51,181 nucleotides of DNA, taken from contig JADGOH010000036.1 in the NCBI GenBank assembly GCA_017883025.1, positions 1-51,181 of the forward strand. Direction: 5' to 3'. The notes under the pieces were generated by a model that saw nothing but the letters and a program-made list of their open reading frames with translations, made no database searches and had not been told where the DNA came from. Source of the DNA: Acidimicrobiales bacterium (GTDB lineage: Bacteria > Actinomycetota > Acidimicrobiia > Acidimicrobiales > RAAP-2). Positions 19,654-28,587 of this stretch are shown piece by piece; positions within the stretch are counted from its first letter, which is position 1; each line of letters begins with the position of its first letter. A program made the translations under genes and the position numbers.

Positions 19654-20193
19654 CTAGGCCCCGGCGGCCAACTCGTCCACCAGCCGGTCGACCGCCGACC
19701 GGCTCGAGAGCACGACCACCCGGGCGTGGGGCGCCCCGGCCCGCGCCTCGTCCGGTACCTCGGCGCGGTATCGGTCGAGCGTCCGCCACGACCACAGGAC
19801 GACGTTCCGATCGGCATCCGTCGACAACAGGTTGCGCAGCGATTCGACGTTGCCGTTCCACAGCTCGGTGCCCAGCACACCCCGCCGTATCGTCCTCGCC
19901 ACGAGCTGACGCATCACCGTCCACCTCGGCAGGTCGAGGACGACGACGAGCTCTACCCGGTCCCACACCAGGTCCCGGACCTGGCGGTAGTTGCCCTCGA
20001 TGACCCAGCGGTCCCCGCCGGCCACGCGGGCGACCTCGGCGCGGAACGACTCGGTCGCCAGCTCGGTCCAGCCCGGCTGGTGGAAGAGGCCGTCCAGCTC
20101 GGTCCGGGGCAGGCCGAGCCGCTCGGCCAGGATCCGGGCCAGCGTCGACTTGCCGCTGCCCGACGCCCCGTGGACGGCGATCCGGTCGATCAC
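19654..20193 (-). CDS. P-loop kinase-like protein (topology modulation/adenylate kinase-like)
   Basis: 'IAVHGASGSGKSTLARILAERLGLPRTELDGLFHQPGW', 'WVIEGNYRQ'. Confidence 0.85.
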   Translation of the reverse strand: MIDRIAVHGASGSGKSTLARILAERLGLPRTELDGLFHQPGWTELATESFRAEVARVAGGDRWVIEGNYRQVRDLVWDRVELVVVLDLPRWTVMRQLVARTIRRGVLGTELWNGNVESLRNLLSTDADRNVVLWSWRTLDRYRAEVPDEARAGAPHARVVVLSSRSAVDRLVDELAAGA

Positions 20194-20200
20194 TCGGTGG

Positions 20201-20776
20201 TCAGGCGACGCCTGCGCCGGGCCGGCCGTCGACCCGGTCGGCCAGGTGCTCGACCAGGCCGCGGCACCCGGCCTCCACCAGGTCGAGGCAGTACTCGAAG
20301 TCTGCGTCGTCGCCGTAGTAGGGGTCGGGGACGTCCGGGTCGCCGCCGGACCGTGGACCGAAACTGCGCATCAGCACCAGCCGGTCGTCATGGCGGTAGT
20401 CGCCGGCCTTGGCCCGTGCCATGCTCGCCAGCGTCTGGCGGTGGCCGCGGTCCATGCAGACGACGAGCCCGGCCCCCGGCAGCCACGCCGTGTCGAACGC
20501 CCGGGCCCGGTGCCCGTGGTCGACGTAGCCGCGTCGCTCGAGCGCGGCCCGGGCCCGGGGATCCATGGGCTCGCCCGCGTGCCAGCCGCCGGTGCCCGCA
20601 CTCGACACGACCAGCCTGTCGCCCAGTGCCATTCCGTCACCCAGCACCCGGTCAGCGGCCAGACGCTGCAGCACGACGTCCCCGATCGGGGAACGGCAGA
20701 TGTTGCCCGTGCACACGAAGATCACGTGGAACGGGTCGGCCGGGGGAGCGTCGGCGTCGGGTCGGGCAATCGGCAC
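20201..20776 (-). CDS. low-molecular-weight protein tyrosine phosphatase
   Basis: '[16 protein letters not shown]' P-loop and '[18 protein letters not shown]'. Confidence 0.92.
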   Translation of the reverse strand: MPIARPDADAPPADPFHVIFVCTGNICRSPIGDVVLQRLAADRVLGDGMALGDRLVVSSAGTGGWHAGEPMDPRARAALERRGYVDHGHRARAFDTAWLPGAGLVVCMDRGHRQTLASMARAKAGDYRHDDRLVLMRSFGPRSGGDPDVPDPYYGDDADFEYCLDLVEAGCRGLVEHLADRVDGRPGAGVA

Positions 20777-20878
20777 CCGTCCAGTCTGGCCGGTCCCACC
20801 GCCCGGGCGCGACCCCGGTACGGTGTCGCCACGGAGCGCACGCCGGCCGGCGTGCCGGGACTCCCCGTGGAGGGACCG

Positions 20879-21397
20879 ATGAGCGACACGTCAGCGAGCG
20901 AGCAGAACCAGCAGATGGGGCACGGCGTCAAGCAGCGCGACCTGATCCGGATGACCGGCGAGGAGATCGACGCCTTCCTCCACGAGCGGCGCCCGATGTC
21001 GATGTGCACCCTCAACCACGACGGCTCCATCCACGCCGTGGCCATGTGGTACGGCTTCGTCGACGGCGCCATCGCCATCGAGACGAAGGCCAAGGCCCAG
21101 AAGGCGGTGAACCTCGGACGCGACTCGCGGATCACCCTCCTCTTCGAGGACGGCGACTACTACGAGGAGCTGCGTGGCGTGGAGCTCGTCGGCCATGCCG
21201 AGATCGTCGAGGACCCGGACAAGATGTGGGAGTTGGGGGTCAACCTCTTCGAGCGCTACTACGGGACCTACACCGAGGAGCTGCGCCCGTTCGTCGAGAC
21301 CATGCTCAACAAGCGCATCGTGGCCAAGATCAACGTCGAGCGCACCGTCTCCTGGGACCACCGCAAGCTCGGCCTGCCATCCACCCGGCCCGCCTGA
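20879..21397 (+). CDS. PPOX-class flavin/F420-binding protein
   Basis: 'FLHERRPMSMCTLNHDGSIHAVAMWYGFVDGAIAIET', 'KAVNLGRDSRITLLFEDG'. Confidence 0.85.
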   Translation: MSDTSASEQNQQMGHGVKQRDLIRMTGEEIDAFLHERRPMSMCTLNHDGSIHAVAMWYGFVDGAIAIETKAKAQKAVNLGRDSRITLLFEDGDYYEELRGVELVGHAEIVEDPDKMWELGVNLFERYYGTYTEELRPFVETMLNKRIVAKINVERTVSWDHRKLGLPSTRPA

Positions 21398-21406
21398 GGC
21401 TCGGCG

Positions 21407-21862
21407 ATGGCAGCCATGGACGACGACGAGGTGGCGACCTTCCTCGAGGCGCTGCCGGCCCGGACCGCGAAGCTGGCCACCGTACGAGATGACGGGCGAC
21501 CCCACGTGGCGCCGATCTGGTTCGCCCTCGACCGCTCGGCGGCGGGGCTCGACGCACCCGTCGGCGACCTCGTGTTCAACACGGCCGCCACCACCGTCAA
21601 GGGCCGCAACATCCTGCGTGACCCCCGCATCGCCCTGTGCATCGACGACGACCGCCCCCCGTTCACCTTCGTGACCGTCGAGGGGCTGGCCACCGTGAGC
21701 GAGGACCCTGACGAGCTGCGCCGCTGGGCCACGGTGATCGGTGGCCGGTACATGGGGGCCGACCAGGCCGACGCCTACGGCACTCGCAACGGGATGCCGG
21801 GCGAGCTCGTGGTCCGGCTCCGACCGACGCGCATCGTGGCCCAGGCGCGCGTGGCGGACTGA
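21407..21862 (+). CDS. PPOX-class F420-dependent oxidoreductase-like protein
   Basis: 'ARTAKLATVRDDGRPHVAPIWFALD', 'TTVKGRNILRDPRIALCIDDDRPPFTFVTVEG'. Confidence 0.88.
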   Translation: MAAMDDDEVATFLEALPARTAKLATVRDDGRPHVAPIWFALDRSAAGLDAPVGDLVFNTAATTVKGRNILRDPRIALCIDDDRPPFTFVTVEGLATVSEDPDELRRWATVIGGRYMGADQADAYGTRNGMPGELVVRLRPTRIVAQARVAD

Positions 21863-21869
21863 CCGGACG

Positions 21870-23258
21870 ATGACGGCACCGCCGACGGTGGGTGACGCGG
21901 CGTCGGACCCATCCGGATGGTACTGCTTCAGCGTGCGCCCCCGGCTGGCCGAGTGGGACGGCGTGGCGTGGACGGGCACCTCCCACGCCGCTGTGGCGGG
22001 GCCGGTGCTGCCGGGGCCGCCGGGGGCCTTCGCCTTCGTGCGCCTGCCGTGGTTCCGCTGGATGGCACTCGGCCAGGCGCTCGTCATCCTCCCTGCCATC
22101 CTGAGCGGCACCACCGGCTTCGCCTGGTGGTCGTGGATCTCGGTGGTCGGGTACCTGGCCTTCCTGTCCGGTGGCGTGATGGTCGTGTCCCGGTTCCTCG
22201 ACCTCGACCAGCTCACCGGCCGCCGGACCCTCACGTGGATCGGCGTCGGCTCGGGCGTCGTCGCATTCGGCCTGGGCTTCGGCCTCGAGGTCCTGGTCGA
22301 CCACGTCGCCGGGTGGTCGACGACGCTGTGGCTGACCGGGCCGATCGAGGAGGGCGGAAAGCTGCTCGTGCCCGTCCTGCTCCTCGTGTTCGGGGCCTCG
22401 AGGTTCAAGCTGCCCCGGGTCGGCCTCTACCTGGTGCTGGTCAGTGGCGCCACGGTGGGCGTGCTCGAAGGCGCGGAGTACGAGGCCCGCCCTGAATTCG
22501 CATGGGCTCACCTGCAGATGGCCCTGGTGCGCCCCTCGGCCGAGCTGCTCCACGTGTTCGTGGCCGGGTTCGCGGCGGCCGTGATCTGGCTGGCGGCCTG
22601 GCGCCGCAAGCGGGCAGTGACCACAGCGGGCGTGGTGGCCTTCCTCATCGCCGCCGGCATCCACTCGTTCCACGACGGGATCATCACCTTCTTCCATGTC
22701 CGGCCCCGTTCGTTCAACTCGACCCTGGCCCAGACGCTGCGGGAGGCGATCGACCGGGGGCTCGCCGGGGCGGCGCTGGCCCTGGTGCTGGCCGCGCTGC
22801 TGTACCTGCTGGCCCGGCACGGGGCCCGCGAGCTGACCGCCCCGGGGGACATCGCCTCGTGCCCGCCACCGTGGCGGCCCCAGATCAAGGCGTGGGGGTG
22901 CGACCCGCCGCCGGTCGCCGTAGCGGCCCCCGGCCCATGGTCCGTCGCCGGGCTCTATGGACCCGACGGCACACCGGCCCCGTACGGCCAGGTCCCGCAC
23001 TACGGGCCGCCCACACCGCATGCGCTACCGGCGTGCGCCGCGCCACCGCATGCGGTGTGCAACGCCCCGGCGCAGGCACCATCCGCATGGCCGCCTCCTG
23101 CACCGGCGCCTCCCACACCTGTGCCGGTGCCGGTGCCGTCGATCGCACCCCCCGGCTGGTATGCCGTGGGCGGTGACCCGCGCCTGCAGGGGTGGTGGAC
23201 CGGGACCACGTGGACACGGCTGCACCGGTGGGACGGCAACCGCTGGATGCGGACGTGA
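21870..23258 (+). CDS. PrsW-family intramembrane protease with terminal DUF2510-like modules
   Basis: Multi-TM with 'EEGGKLLVPVLLL' (EExxK) and 'GATVGVLEGAEY'; C-terminal 'PPGWYAVGGDPRLQGWWTGTTWTRL'; N-terminal 'PSGWYCFSVRPRLAEWDGVAWTG'. Confidence 0.82.
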   Translation: MTAPPTVGDAASDPSGWYCFSVRPRLAEWDGVAWTGTSHAAVAGPVLPGPPGAFAFVRLPWFRWMALGQALVILPAILSGTTGFAWWSWISVVGYLAFLSGGVMVVSRFLDLDQLTGRRTLTWIGVGSGVVAFGLGFGLEVLVDHVAGWSTTLWLTGPIEEGGKLLVPVLLLVFGASRFKLPRVGLYLVLVSGATVGVLEGAEYEARPEFAWAHLQMALVRPSAELLHVFVAGFAAAVIWLAAWRRKRAVTTAGVVAFLIAAGIHSFHDGIITFFHVRPRSFNSTLAQTLREAIDRGLAGAALALVLAALLYLLARHGARELTAPGDIASCPPPWRPQIKAWGCDPPPVAVAAPGPWSVAGLYGPDGTPAPYGQVPHYGPPTPHALPACAAPPHAVCNAPAQAPSAWPPPAPAPPTPVPVPVPSIAPPGWYAVGGDPRLQGWWTGTTWTRLHRWDGNRWMRT

Positions 23259-23331
23259 GCCCTCGCAGGGCATCCTCGCCCGACGCCGGGTCCGGACTGC
23301 GTGGCGCCGGTGCGCCCTGGGCTGGTAGCAC

Positions 23332-23345
23332 TAGAACAGGTTGCA
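23332..23345. promoter_or_regulatory. candidate TetR/KstR-type operator
   Basis: TAGAACAGGTTGCA is an exact match to TNNAACNNGTTNNA, 31 bp upstream of the SDR start at 23377. Confidence 0.55.
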
Positions 23346-23376
23346 GCCGCTGCGACCGCCGAAGGGGGAACCTCGC

Positions 23377-24165
23377 ATGATTCTCGATCGCTACCGGATG
23401 GACGGAAAGGTCGCCGTCATCACCGGTGCCGGACGCGGCATCGGCGCCGCCACCGCCGTCGGGCTGGCCCAGGCCGGCGCCGACGTCGTGATCTCGGCCA
23501 GGACCGCCGACCAGCTCGCGACCGTGGCCGAGCAGGTCGAGGCCGCCGGCCGGCGCGCGGTCGCCGTACCGGCCAACCTCAACGACCTCGACGCCGTGGC
23601 CGCCCTGGTCGACCACGCGCGTGACGCCTTCGGCCGGCTCGACCTGGTGGTCAACAACGTCGGGGGCACCATGCCCCAGTCGTTCATGGACACGACGGCC
23701 AAGACGATGGAGGACGCCTTCCACTTCAATGTCGCCACGGCGCACACCCTCCTGCACGCCGCCGTCCCGCTCATGCTCGAGGGGGGTGGCGGGTCGGCCG
23801 TCAACATCTCCTCGGCCATGGGCCGCCTTGCCGCCCGCGGGTTCGTCGCCTACGGCACGGCCAAGGCCGCGCTCGCCCACTACACCCGGCTGTCGGCCAT
23901 GGACCTCGCCCCGAAGATCCGGGTGAACGCCATTGCCGTGGGCTCGGTGGCCACGTCGGCCCTCGACATCGTCATGCAGATCGACGAGATGCGTACCGCC
24001 ATGGAAGATGCCACCCCGCTCGGCCGCATCGGCGACCCCGAAGACATCGCCGCCGCCATCGTCTACCTCGCCTCCGACGCCGGATCCTACGTGACCGGCA
24101 AGGTGCTCGAGGTCGACGGGGGCACCGAGGCGGCCACGCTCGACATGAACATCCCGGACGTCTGA
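23377..24165 (+). CDS. SDR family oxidoreductase
   Basis: '[15 protein letters not shown]', 'VNNVGGT', '[13 protein letters not shown]', C-terminal '[24 protein letters not shown]'. Confidence 0.92.
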   Translation: MILDRYRMDGKVAVITGAGRGIGAATAVGLAQAGADVVISARTADQLATVAEQVEAAGRRAVAVPANLNDLDAVAALVDHARDAFGRLDLVVNNVGGTMPQSFMDTTAKTMEDAFHFNVATAHTLLHAAVPLMLEGGGGSAVNISSAMGRLAARGFVAYGTAKAALAHYTRLSAMDLAPKIRVNAIAVGSVATSALDIVMQIDEMRTAMEDATPLGRIGDPEDIAAAIVYLASDAGSYVTGKVLEVDGGTEAATLDMNIPDV

Positions 24166-24218
24166 GCGACCCGCCCCACCAGTCCCCTCACCGTCATCAA
24201 CCCACCAAGGAGCACCCC

Positions 24219-25295
24219 ATGAGCAAGACCTACCGTGTCGTCGCCTGGAGCACCGGCAACGTCGGCCGTCACGCCATCGCCGGCATCGACGCCCGACCGG
24301 ACCTCGAGCTGGTCGGGGTCTGGGTGTCCAACCCGGACAAGGTCGGCAAGGACGCCGGCGAGCTGGCCGGCCTCGACCGCACCCTGGGCGTGGCCGCCAC
24401 CAACGACGTCGACGCCATCTTCGCCCTGAAGCCCGACGTGATCGTCCACACCGCCATGGCCGACAACCGGCTGTTCGAGGCGCTCGGCGACATGCAGCGG
24501 ATCCTGCGGGCCGGCATCAACGTGGTGTCGTCCGGGCCGGTCTTCCTGCAGTACCCCTGGGGCGTGGTCGACGACGGCATGATCACGCCGACCGTCGAGG
24601 CCGCCACCGAGGGGGGCGTCTCGATCTTCGTCAACGGCGTCGACCCCGGGTTCGCCAACGACGCGCTGCCGCTCGTGCTTTCGGGCGTGTGCGAGCAGAT
24701 CGACGAGGTCCGCGTCGCCGAGGTGCTCAACTACGCCACCTACAACCAGGGCATGGTGCTGTTCGACATCATGGGCTTCGGCCGTCCGATCGACGACGTC
24801 CCGATGATCCTGCAGCCCGGTGTCATGACCATGGCGTGGGGCAGCGTCGTCCGCCAGCTGGCGGCCGGTCTCGAGGTGGAGCTCGACGGCGACCTCGTCG
24901 AGTGGTACGAACGGGTGCCGGCCCCTGAGACGTTCGACGTCGACGCCGGGACGATCGAGGAGGGCACGGCGGCCGCCCTGCACTTCGAACTCCGCGGGAT
25001 GAAGGACGGCAAGGCCGTCATTGTGCTCGAGCACGTCACCCGGCTCCGGGACGACCTCGCCCCCGAGTGGCCCCAGCCCGCCGGCCAGGGCTGCTACCGG
25101 GTGATCCTCACCGGCGAACCGACCTACACCGTCGACATGCAGCTCATGGGCCGGGACGGCGACCACAACACCGGGGGGCTGAAGGCGACGGCCATGCGGC
25201 TGGTCAACGCCATTCCTGCCGTGGTCGAGGGCGCTCCGGGCCTGCTGACCGCGCTGGACCTGCCACCTGTCTACGGCAAGGGGCTGGTCGTCTGA
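24219..25295 (+). CDS. dihydrodipicolinate-reductase-like NAD(P)-dependent dehydrogenase
   Basis: 'YRVVAWSTGNVGRHAIAGIDARPDLELVGVWVSNPDKVGKDAGEL'; same strand as the SDR with a 53-bp gap. Confidence 0.85.
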   Translation: MSKTYRVVAWSTGNVGRHAIAGIDARPDLELVGVWVSNPDKVGKDAGELAGLDRTLGVAATNDVDAIFALKPDVIVHTAMADNRLFEALGDMQRILRAGINVVSSGPVFLQYPWGVVDDGMITPTVEAATEGGVSIFVNGVDPGFANDALPLVLSGVCEQIDEVRVAEVLNYATYNQGMVLFDIMGFGRPIDDVPMILQPGVMTMAWGSVVRQLAAGLEVELDGDLVEWYERVPAPETFDVDAGTIEEGTAAALHFELRGMKDGKAVIVLEHVTRLRDDLAPEWPQPAGQGCYRVILTGEPTYTVDMQLMGRDGDHNTGGLKATAMRLVNAIPAVVEGAPGLLTALDLPPVYGKGLVV

Positions 25296-25672
25296 ACCGG
25301 CACGCCTGAGCCGGCCGCGAGTTCGGCGGCCCGGGCCGTCCGCCAGGTGGCCGGGAGCGAGGCCGCGTAGGCGCTCCCCCGTTCGACCCAGGCCTCCAGC
25401 GCGTCGTCCTCGTCGAGTCCTTCGGCGTCGACGACAACGAAGCCGCCCATGACGCGTCCTGACATCTCCATCCGGCGGACGAACGGCAGGGAGAGGACCG
25501 CCGACTGGTCGTCCTTGCCCACCCGCACCAGCAGGTCGTCGCCCATGACCCCGCACGCCATGTTGCCGGCGACCATGTAGGCGATCCCGCCGAACATGTG
25601 CCGCTCGTCCACGTCGGGTGCCTCGCCGAGCACCGCGCGGACCCGTCCGGCCAGGGCCTCGTCGAACGCCAT
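25271..25672 (-). CDS. TfoX/Sxy N-terminal domain protein
   Basis: 'DVDERHMFGGIAYMVAGNMACGVMGDDLLVRVG'; 3' end overlaps the convergent gene by 25 bp. Confidence 0.88.
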   Translation of the reverse strand: MAFDEALAGRVRAVLGEAPDVDERHMFGGIAYMVAGNMACGVMGDDLLVRVGKDDQSAVLSLPFVRRMEMSGRVMGGFVVVDAEGLDEDDALEAWVERGSAYAASLPATWRTARAAELAAGSGVPVQTTSPLP

Positions 25673-25773
25673 GTCCCCGAGCGTACCCACCCCCGGGCGG
25701 CACAGGCCCGGATCGGACGGAGGACCCCGGTTGGTAGGGTCCGGCCCATGCGCCACCCCTTCCGAGCCATCCC

Positions 25774-27708
25774 ATGAGCATGCCTGGGCACGGCATGGGA
25801 GCGGGCGGCGGCGGGGGCCAGTTCGGGTCGGTCATGCGGTCCATGCGCCGGGACGACTCGGTCAAGGCCCAGCACGTGGTCAAGGGCACGGCGCGACGGA
25901 TGTTCACCTTTGCCCGCCCGTACCAGGCGATCCTCACGTGGTTCCTGGTGCTGGTCACCGTCGAGGCGTTCATCGGGATCGTCAACCCCCTCCTCTTCGG
26001 GTCGATCGTCAACAACCTGGCGAGCCATCACCCCAGCAAGAATCTGGTGATCACCCTGGCCCTGGTGGCCGCGGTCATCGCGGTGATCGACACGGGACTG
26101 TCGATCGGCATCCGCTACGTGTCGGCCTCGGTGGGCGAGGGTCTCATCTACGACATGCGGTCCCAGGTGTTCGAGCACATCCAGAAGATGCCCATCGCGT
26201 TCTTCACCCGCACCCAGACCGGTGCCCTCATCAGCCGGCTCAACAACGACGTCATCGGCGCCCAGCAGGCGTTCACGGACACACTGTCCTCGGTGGTGTC
26301 GAACCTGATCAGCGTCACCCTGGTGCTCATCGTCATGTTCGCCCTGTCGTGGCAGATCACGCTGATCAGCCTCGTCATCCTGCCGATCTTCGTGATCCCG
26401 GCCAAGCGGGTCGGGCGTCGGCTGTCGGTCATCACCCGTGAGTCGTACGGGATCAACGCCGAGATGAACAACACCATGAACGAGCGGTTCAACGTGTCCG
26501 GGGCCCTCCTGGTCAAGCTGTTCGGCCGGCCGGAGGAGGAGCGGGACGCGTTCACCTCGAAGGCCGGCCGGGTGCGCGACATCGGGGTGACCCAGGCCAT
26601 GTACGCCCGGTTCTTCATTGCCGCGCTGTCGTTGACCGCCGCCCTGGCCACTGCCGTCGTCTACGGATGGGGTGGCGTGCAGGCCATCGACGGGGCGCTG
26701 CGCGTCGGCACCGTCGTGGCGTTGGCCGCGTACCTCACCCGCCTCTACGGCCCGCTGACCGCACTGTCGAACGTCCAGATCGACGTGATGACCGCCCTGG
26801 TCTCGTTCGAGCGGGTCTTCGAGGTCCTGGACCTGCCCCCGATGATCGTCGACGTCGACGACGCCCGTCCGGTGCCACCGGGCCCGGCCACCATCGAGTT
26901 CGACCACGTCGACTTCCGGTACCCGACGGCGGAGGAGGTCTCCCTGGCCTCGCTCGAGTCGGTCGCAGTCCTCGACACCACGGTGTCGGCCCAGGTGCTG
27001 TTCGACGTCTCGTTCACCGTCGAGCCCGGCCAGATGGTGGCACTCGTCGGCCCGTCCGGGGCGGGCAAGACGACCATCAGCCAACTCCTCCCCCGCCTCT
27101 ACGACGTGCGGTCGGGCGCGATCTCCATCAACGGGCGCGACATCCGCCGGGCCACTCTGGCGTCGCTGACGGCCACCGTGGGCGTCGTCACCCAGGACGC
27201 CCATCTGTTCCACGACAGCATCCGCAACAACCTGCTCTACGCCCGCCCGGGTGCCACCCAGGACGAACTCGACGCCGCCCTCGCCGGGGCCCAGATCGCC
27301 ACAATGGTGGGCACGCTGCCTGACGGGCTCGACACCGTCGTCGGCGACCGCGGCTACCGCTTGTCCGGCGGCGAGAAGCAGCGCCTGGCCATCGCCCGGC
27401 TGCTGCTGAAGGCCCCGGAGATCGTGGTGCTCGACGAGGCCACGGCCCACCTCGACAGCGAGTCGGAGGCGGCCGTGCAGCTGGCACTGGCCACCGCGCT
27501 GCAGGGCCGCACGTCGCTGGTGATCGCCCACCGCCTGTCGACGGTGCGCGAGGCCGACCAGATCCTGGTCCTCGATCACGGCCGCATCGTCGAGCGCGGC
27601 CGGCACGAGGACCTGCTGGCCGCCGGCGGCCAGTACGCCGAGCTCTACCGCATCCAGTTCGAGGGTCAGGACACCGACGACCCGGACGACCCCGAGGAGG
27701 TGTCGTGA
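25774..27708 (+). CDS. ABC transporter, fused permease/ATPase (exporter type)
   Basis: TM domain with 'FEHIQKMPIAFFTRTQTGALISRLNNDV'; 'GPSGAGKTT', 'LSGGEKQRLAIARLLLKAPEIVVLDEATAHLD'. Confidence 0.95.
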   Translation: MSMPGHGMGAGGGGGQFGSVMRSMRRDDSVKAQHVVKGTARRMFTFARPYQAILTWFLVLVTVEAFIGIVNPLLFGSIVNNLASHHPSKNLVITLALVAAVIAVIDTGLSIGIRYVSASVGEGLIYDMRSQVFEHIQKMPIAFFTRTQTGALISRLNNDVIGAQQAFTDTLSSVVSNLISVTLVLIVMFALSWQITLISLVILPIFVIPAKRVGRRLSVITRESYGINAEMNNTMNERFNVSGALLVKLFGRPEEERDAFTSKAGRVRDIGVTQAMYARFFIAALSLTAALATAVVYGWGGVQAIDGALRVGTVVALAAYLTRLYGPLTALSNVQIDVMTALVSFERVFEVLDLPPMIVDVDDARPVPPGPATIEFDHVDFRYPTAEEVSLASLESVAVLDTTVSAQVLFDVSFTVEPGQMVALVGPSGAGKTTISQLLPRLYDVRSGAISINGRDIRRATLASLTATVGVVTQDAHLFHDSIRNNLLYARPGATQDELDAALAGAQIATMVGTLPDGLDTVVGDRGYRLSGGEKQRLAIARLLLKAPEIVVLDEATAHLDSESEAAVQLALATALQGRTSLVIAHRLSTVREADQILVLDHGRIVERGRHEDLLAAGGQYAELYRIQFEGQDTDDPDDPEEVS

Positions 27709-28184
27709 CCAGTTCCCACGACGGACGGCTCGTCCTCCGGCCCATCGGCCGGGTGACCGGCGGGCGCGCCGATGCGGTCGACGACGACTGGGACGCCGTG
27801 GCCGCGACCATCGAGCTCGACCCCGACGTGCTCGAGGCCGGGGCGACCGACGGGCTGGCCGACTTCTCCCACGTCGAGGTGGTGTTCTGCTTCGACCGGG
27901 TGGACGAGGATGTCGTCTGCCGCGGCACCCGCCACCCTCGCGGACGGGCCGACTGGCCGTCGGTGGGCATCCTGGCCCAGCGGGCCAAGGACCGGCCCAA
28001 CCGCATCGGCGTGACCGTGTGCCGTCTGGCCGGGGTCCGTCCGTTCCGTATCGACGTCGTTGGGCTGGACGCCGTCAACGGGAGCCCGGTGCTCGACGTG
28101 AAGCCCTACCTGGCCGAGTTCGGCGCCCGGGGCGAGGTACGCCAGCCGACGTGGTCGACCGAGCTCATGGCCGGGTACTGGTAG
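27705..28184 (+). CDS. TrmO-like tRNA (t6A37) methyltransferase family protein
   Basis: 'LRPIGRV', 'FSHVEVVFCFDRV', 'TRHPRG...VGILAQRAKDRPNRIGVTVCRL', 'VLDVKPYLAEF'; 4-bp overlap with the ABC gene. Confidence 0.85.
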   Translation: MTSSHDGRLVLRPIGRVTGGRADAVDDDWDAVAATIELDPDVLEAGATDGLADFSHVEVVFCFDRVDEDVVCRGTRHPRGRADWPSVGILAQRAKDRPNRIGVTVCRLAGVRPFRIDVVGLDAVNGSPVLDVKPYLAEFGARGEVRQPTWSTELMAGYW

Positions 28185-28204
28185 GCGTTCCGGAGGACCG
28201 GGGA

Positions 28205-28224
28205 GTGCGGCCGGGGGGCCGCAC
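28205..28224. terminator. candidate terminator hairpin
   Basis: GTGCGGCC-GGGG-GGCCGCAC perfect inverted repeat just downstream of the gene ending at 28184. Confidence 0.65.
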
Positions 28225-28241
28225 GGGTCACACCGCCCGGA

Positions 28242-28451
28242 TCACTCGGGGGCGAGCGTCTTGCGGACGGCCTTGGCACTCGACATGAGGGCGTCCTTGC
28301 TGCACGCCGTCGAGACCCCGGCGATGGAGACCGCCATGCCGCGTACCGTGGCGTCGCCCGACGGCTGGTGGTCCGAGCCCGCCGACTCCACCAGCCCCAT
28401 CGCCTGCCTCTGCCGCCGGTTGCGCGAGGGCTGCTGGTCGGGTGCCGTCAT
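28242..28451 (-). CDS. small hypothetical protein
   Basis: 69-aa ORF filling the gap between the hairpin and the next gene; no family recognised. Confidence 0.35.
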   Translation of the reverse strand: MTAPDQQPSRNRRQRQAMGLVESAGSDHQPSGDATVRGMAVSIAGVSTACSKDALMSSAKAVRKTLAPE

Positions 28452-28587
28452 GGAGCCGCAGTCTAGCTATCAGTCCGTACCGAAAGGGGGCACCCCCGCT
28501 CGCCGGTGACGAGCGGTACGCCCGGACGGCCCGTGCGGGGCCCGTCTGACCGCGCCGGGACGTCCGATCGGCCGGTAGCGTTGGCAG

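Noticed and set aside
17531-19966. 811-aa ORF suggesting a fused antiporter
   Set aside because: Only the C-terminal part (start ~18757) is the antiporter; the N-terminal ~400 aa is antisense to the AAC(3) gene.
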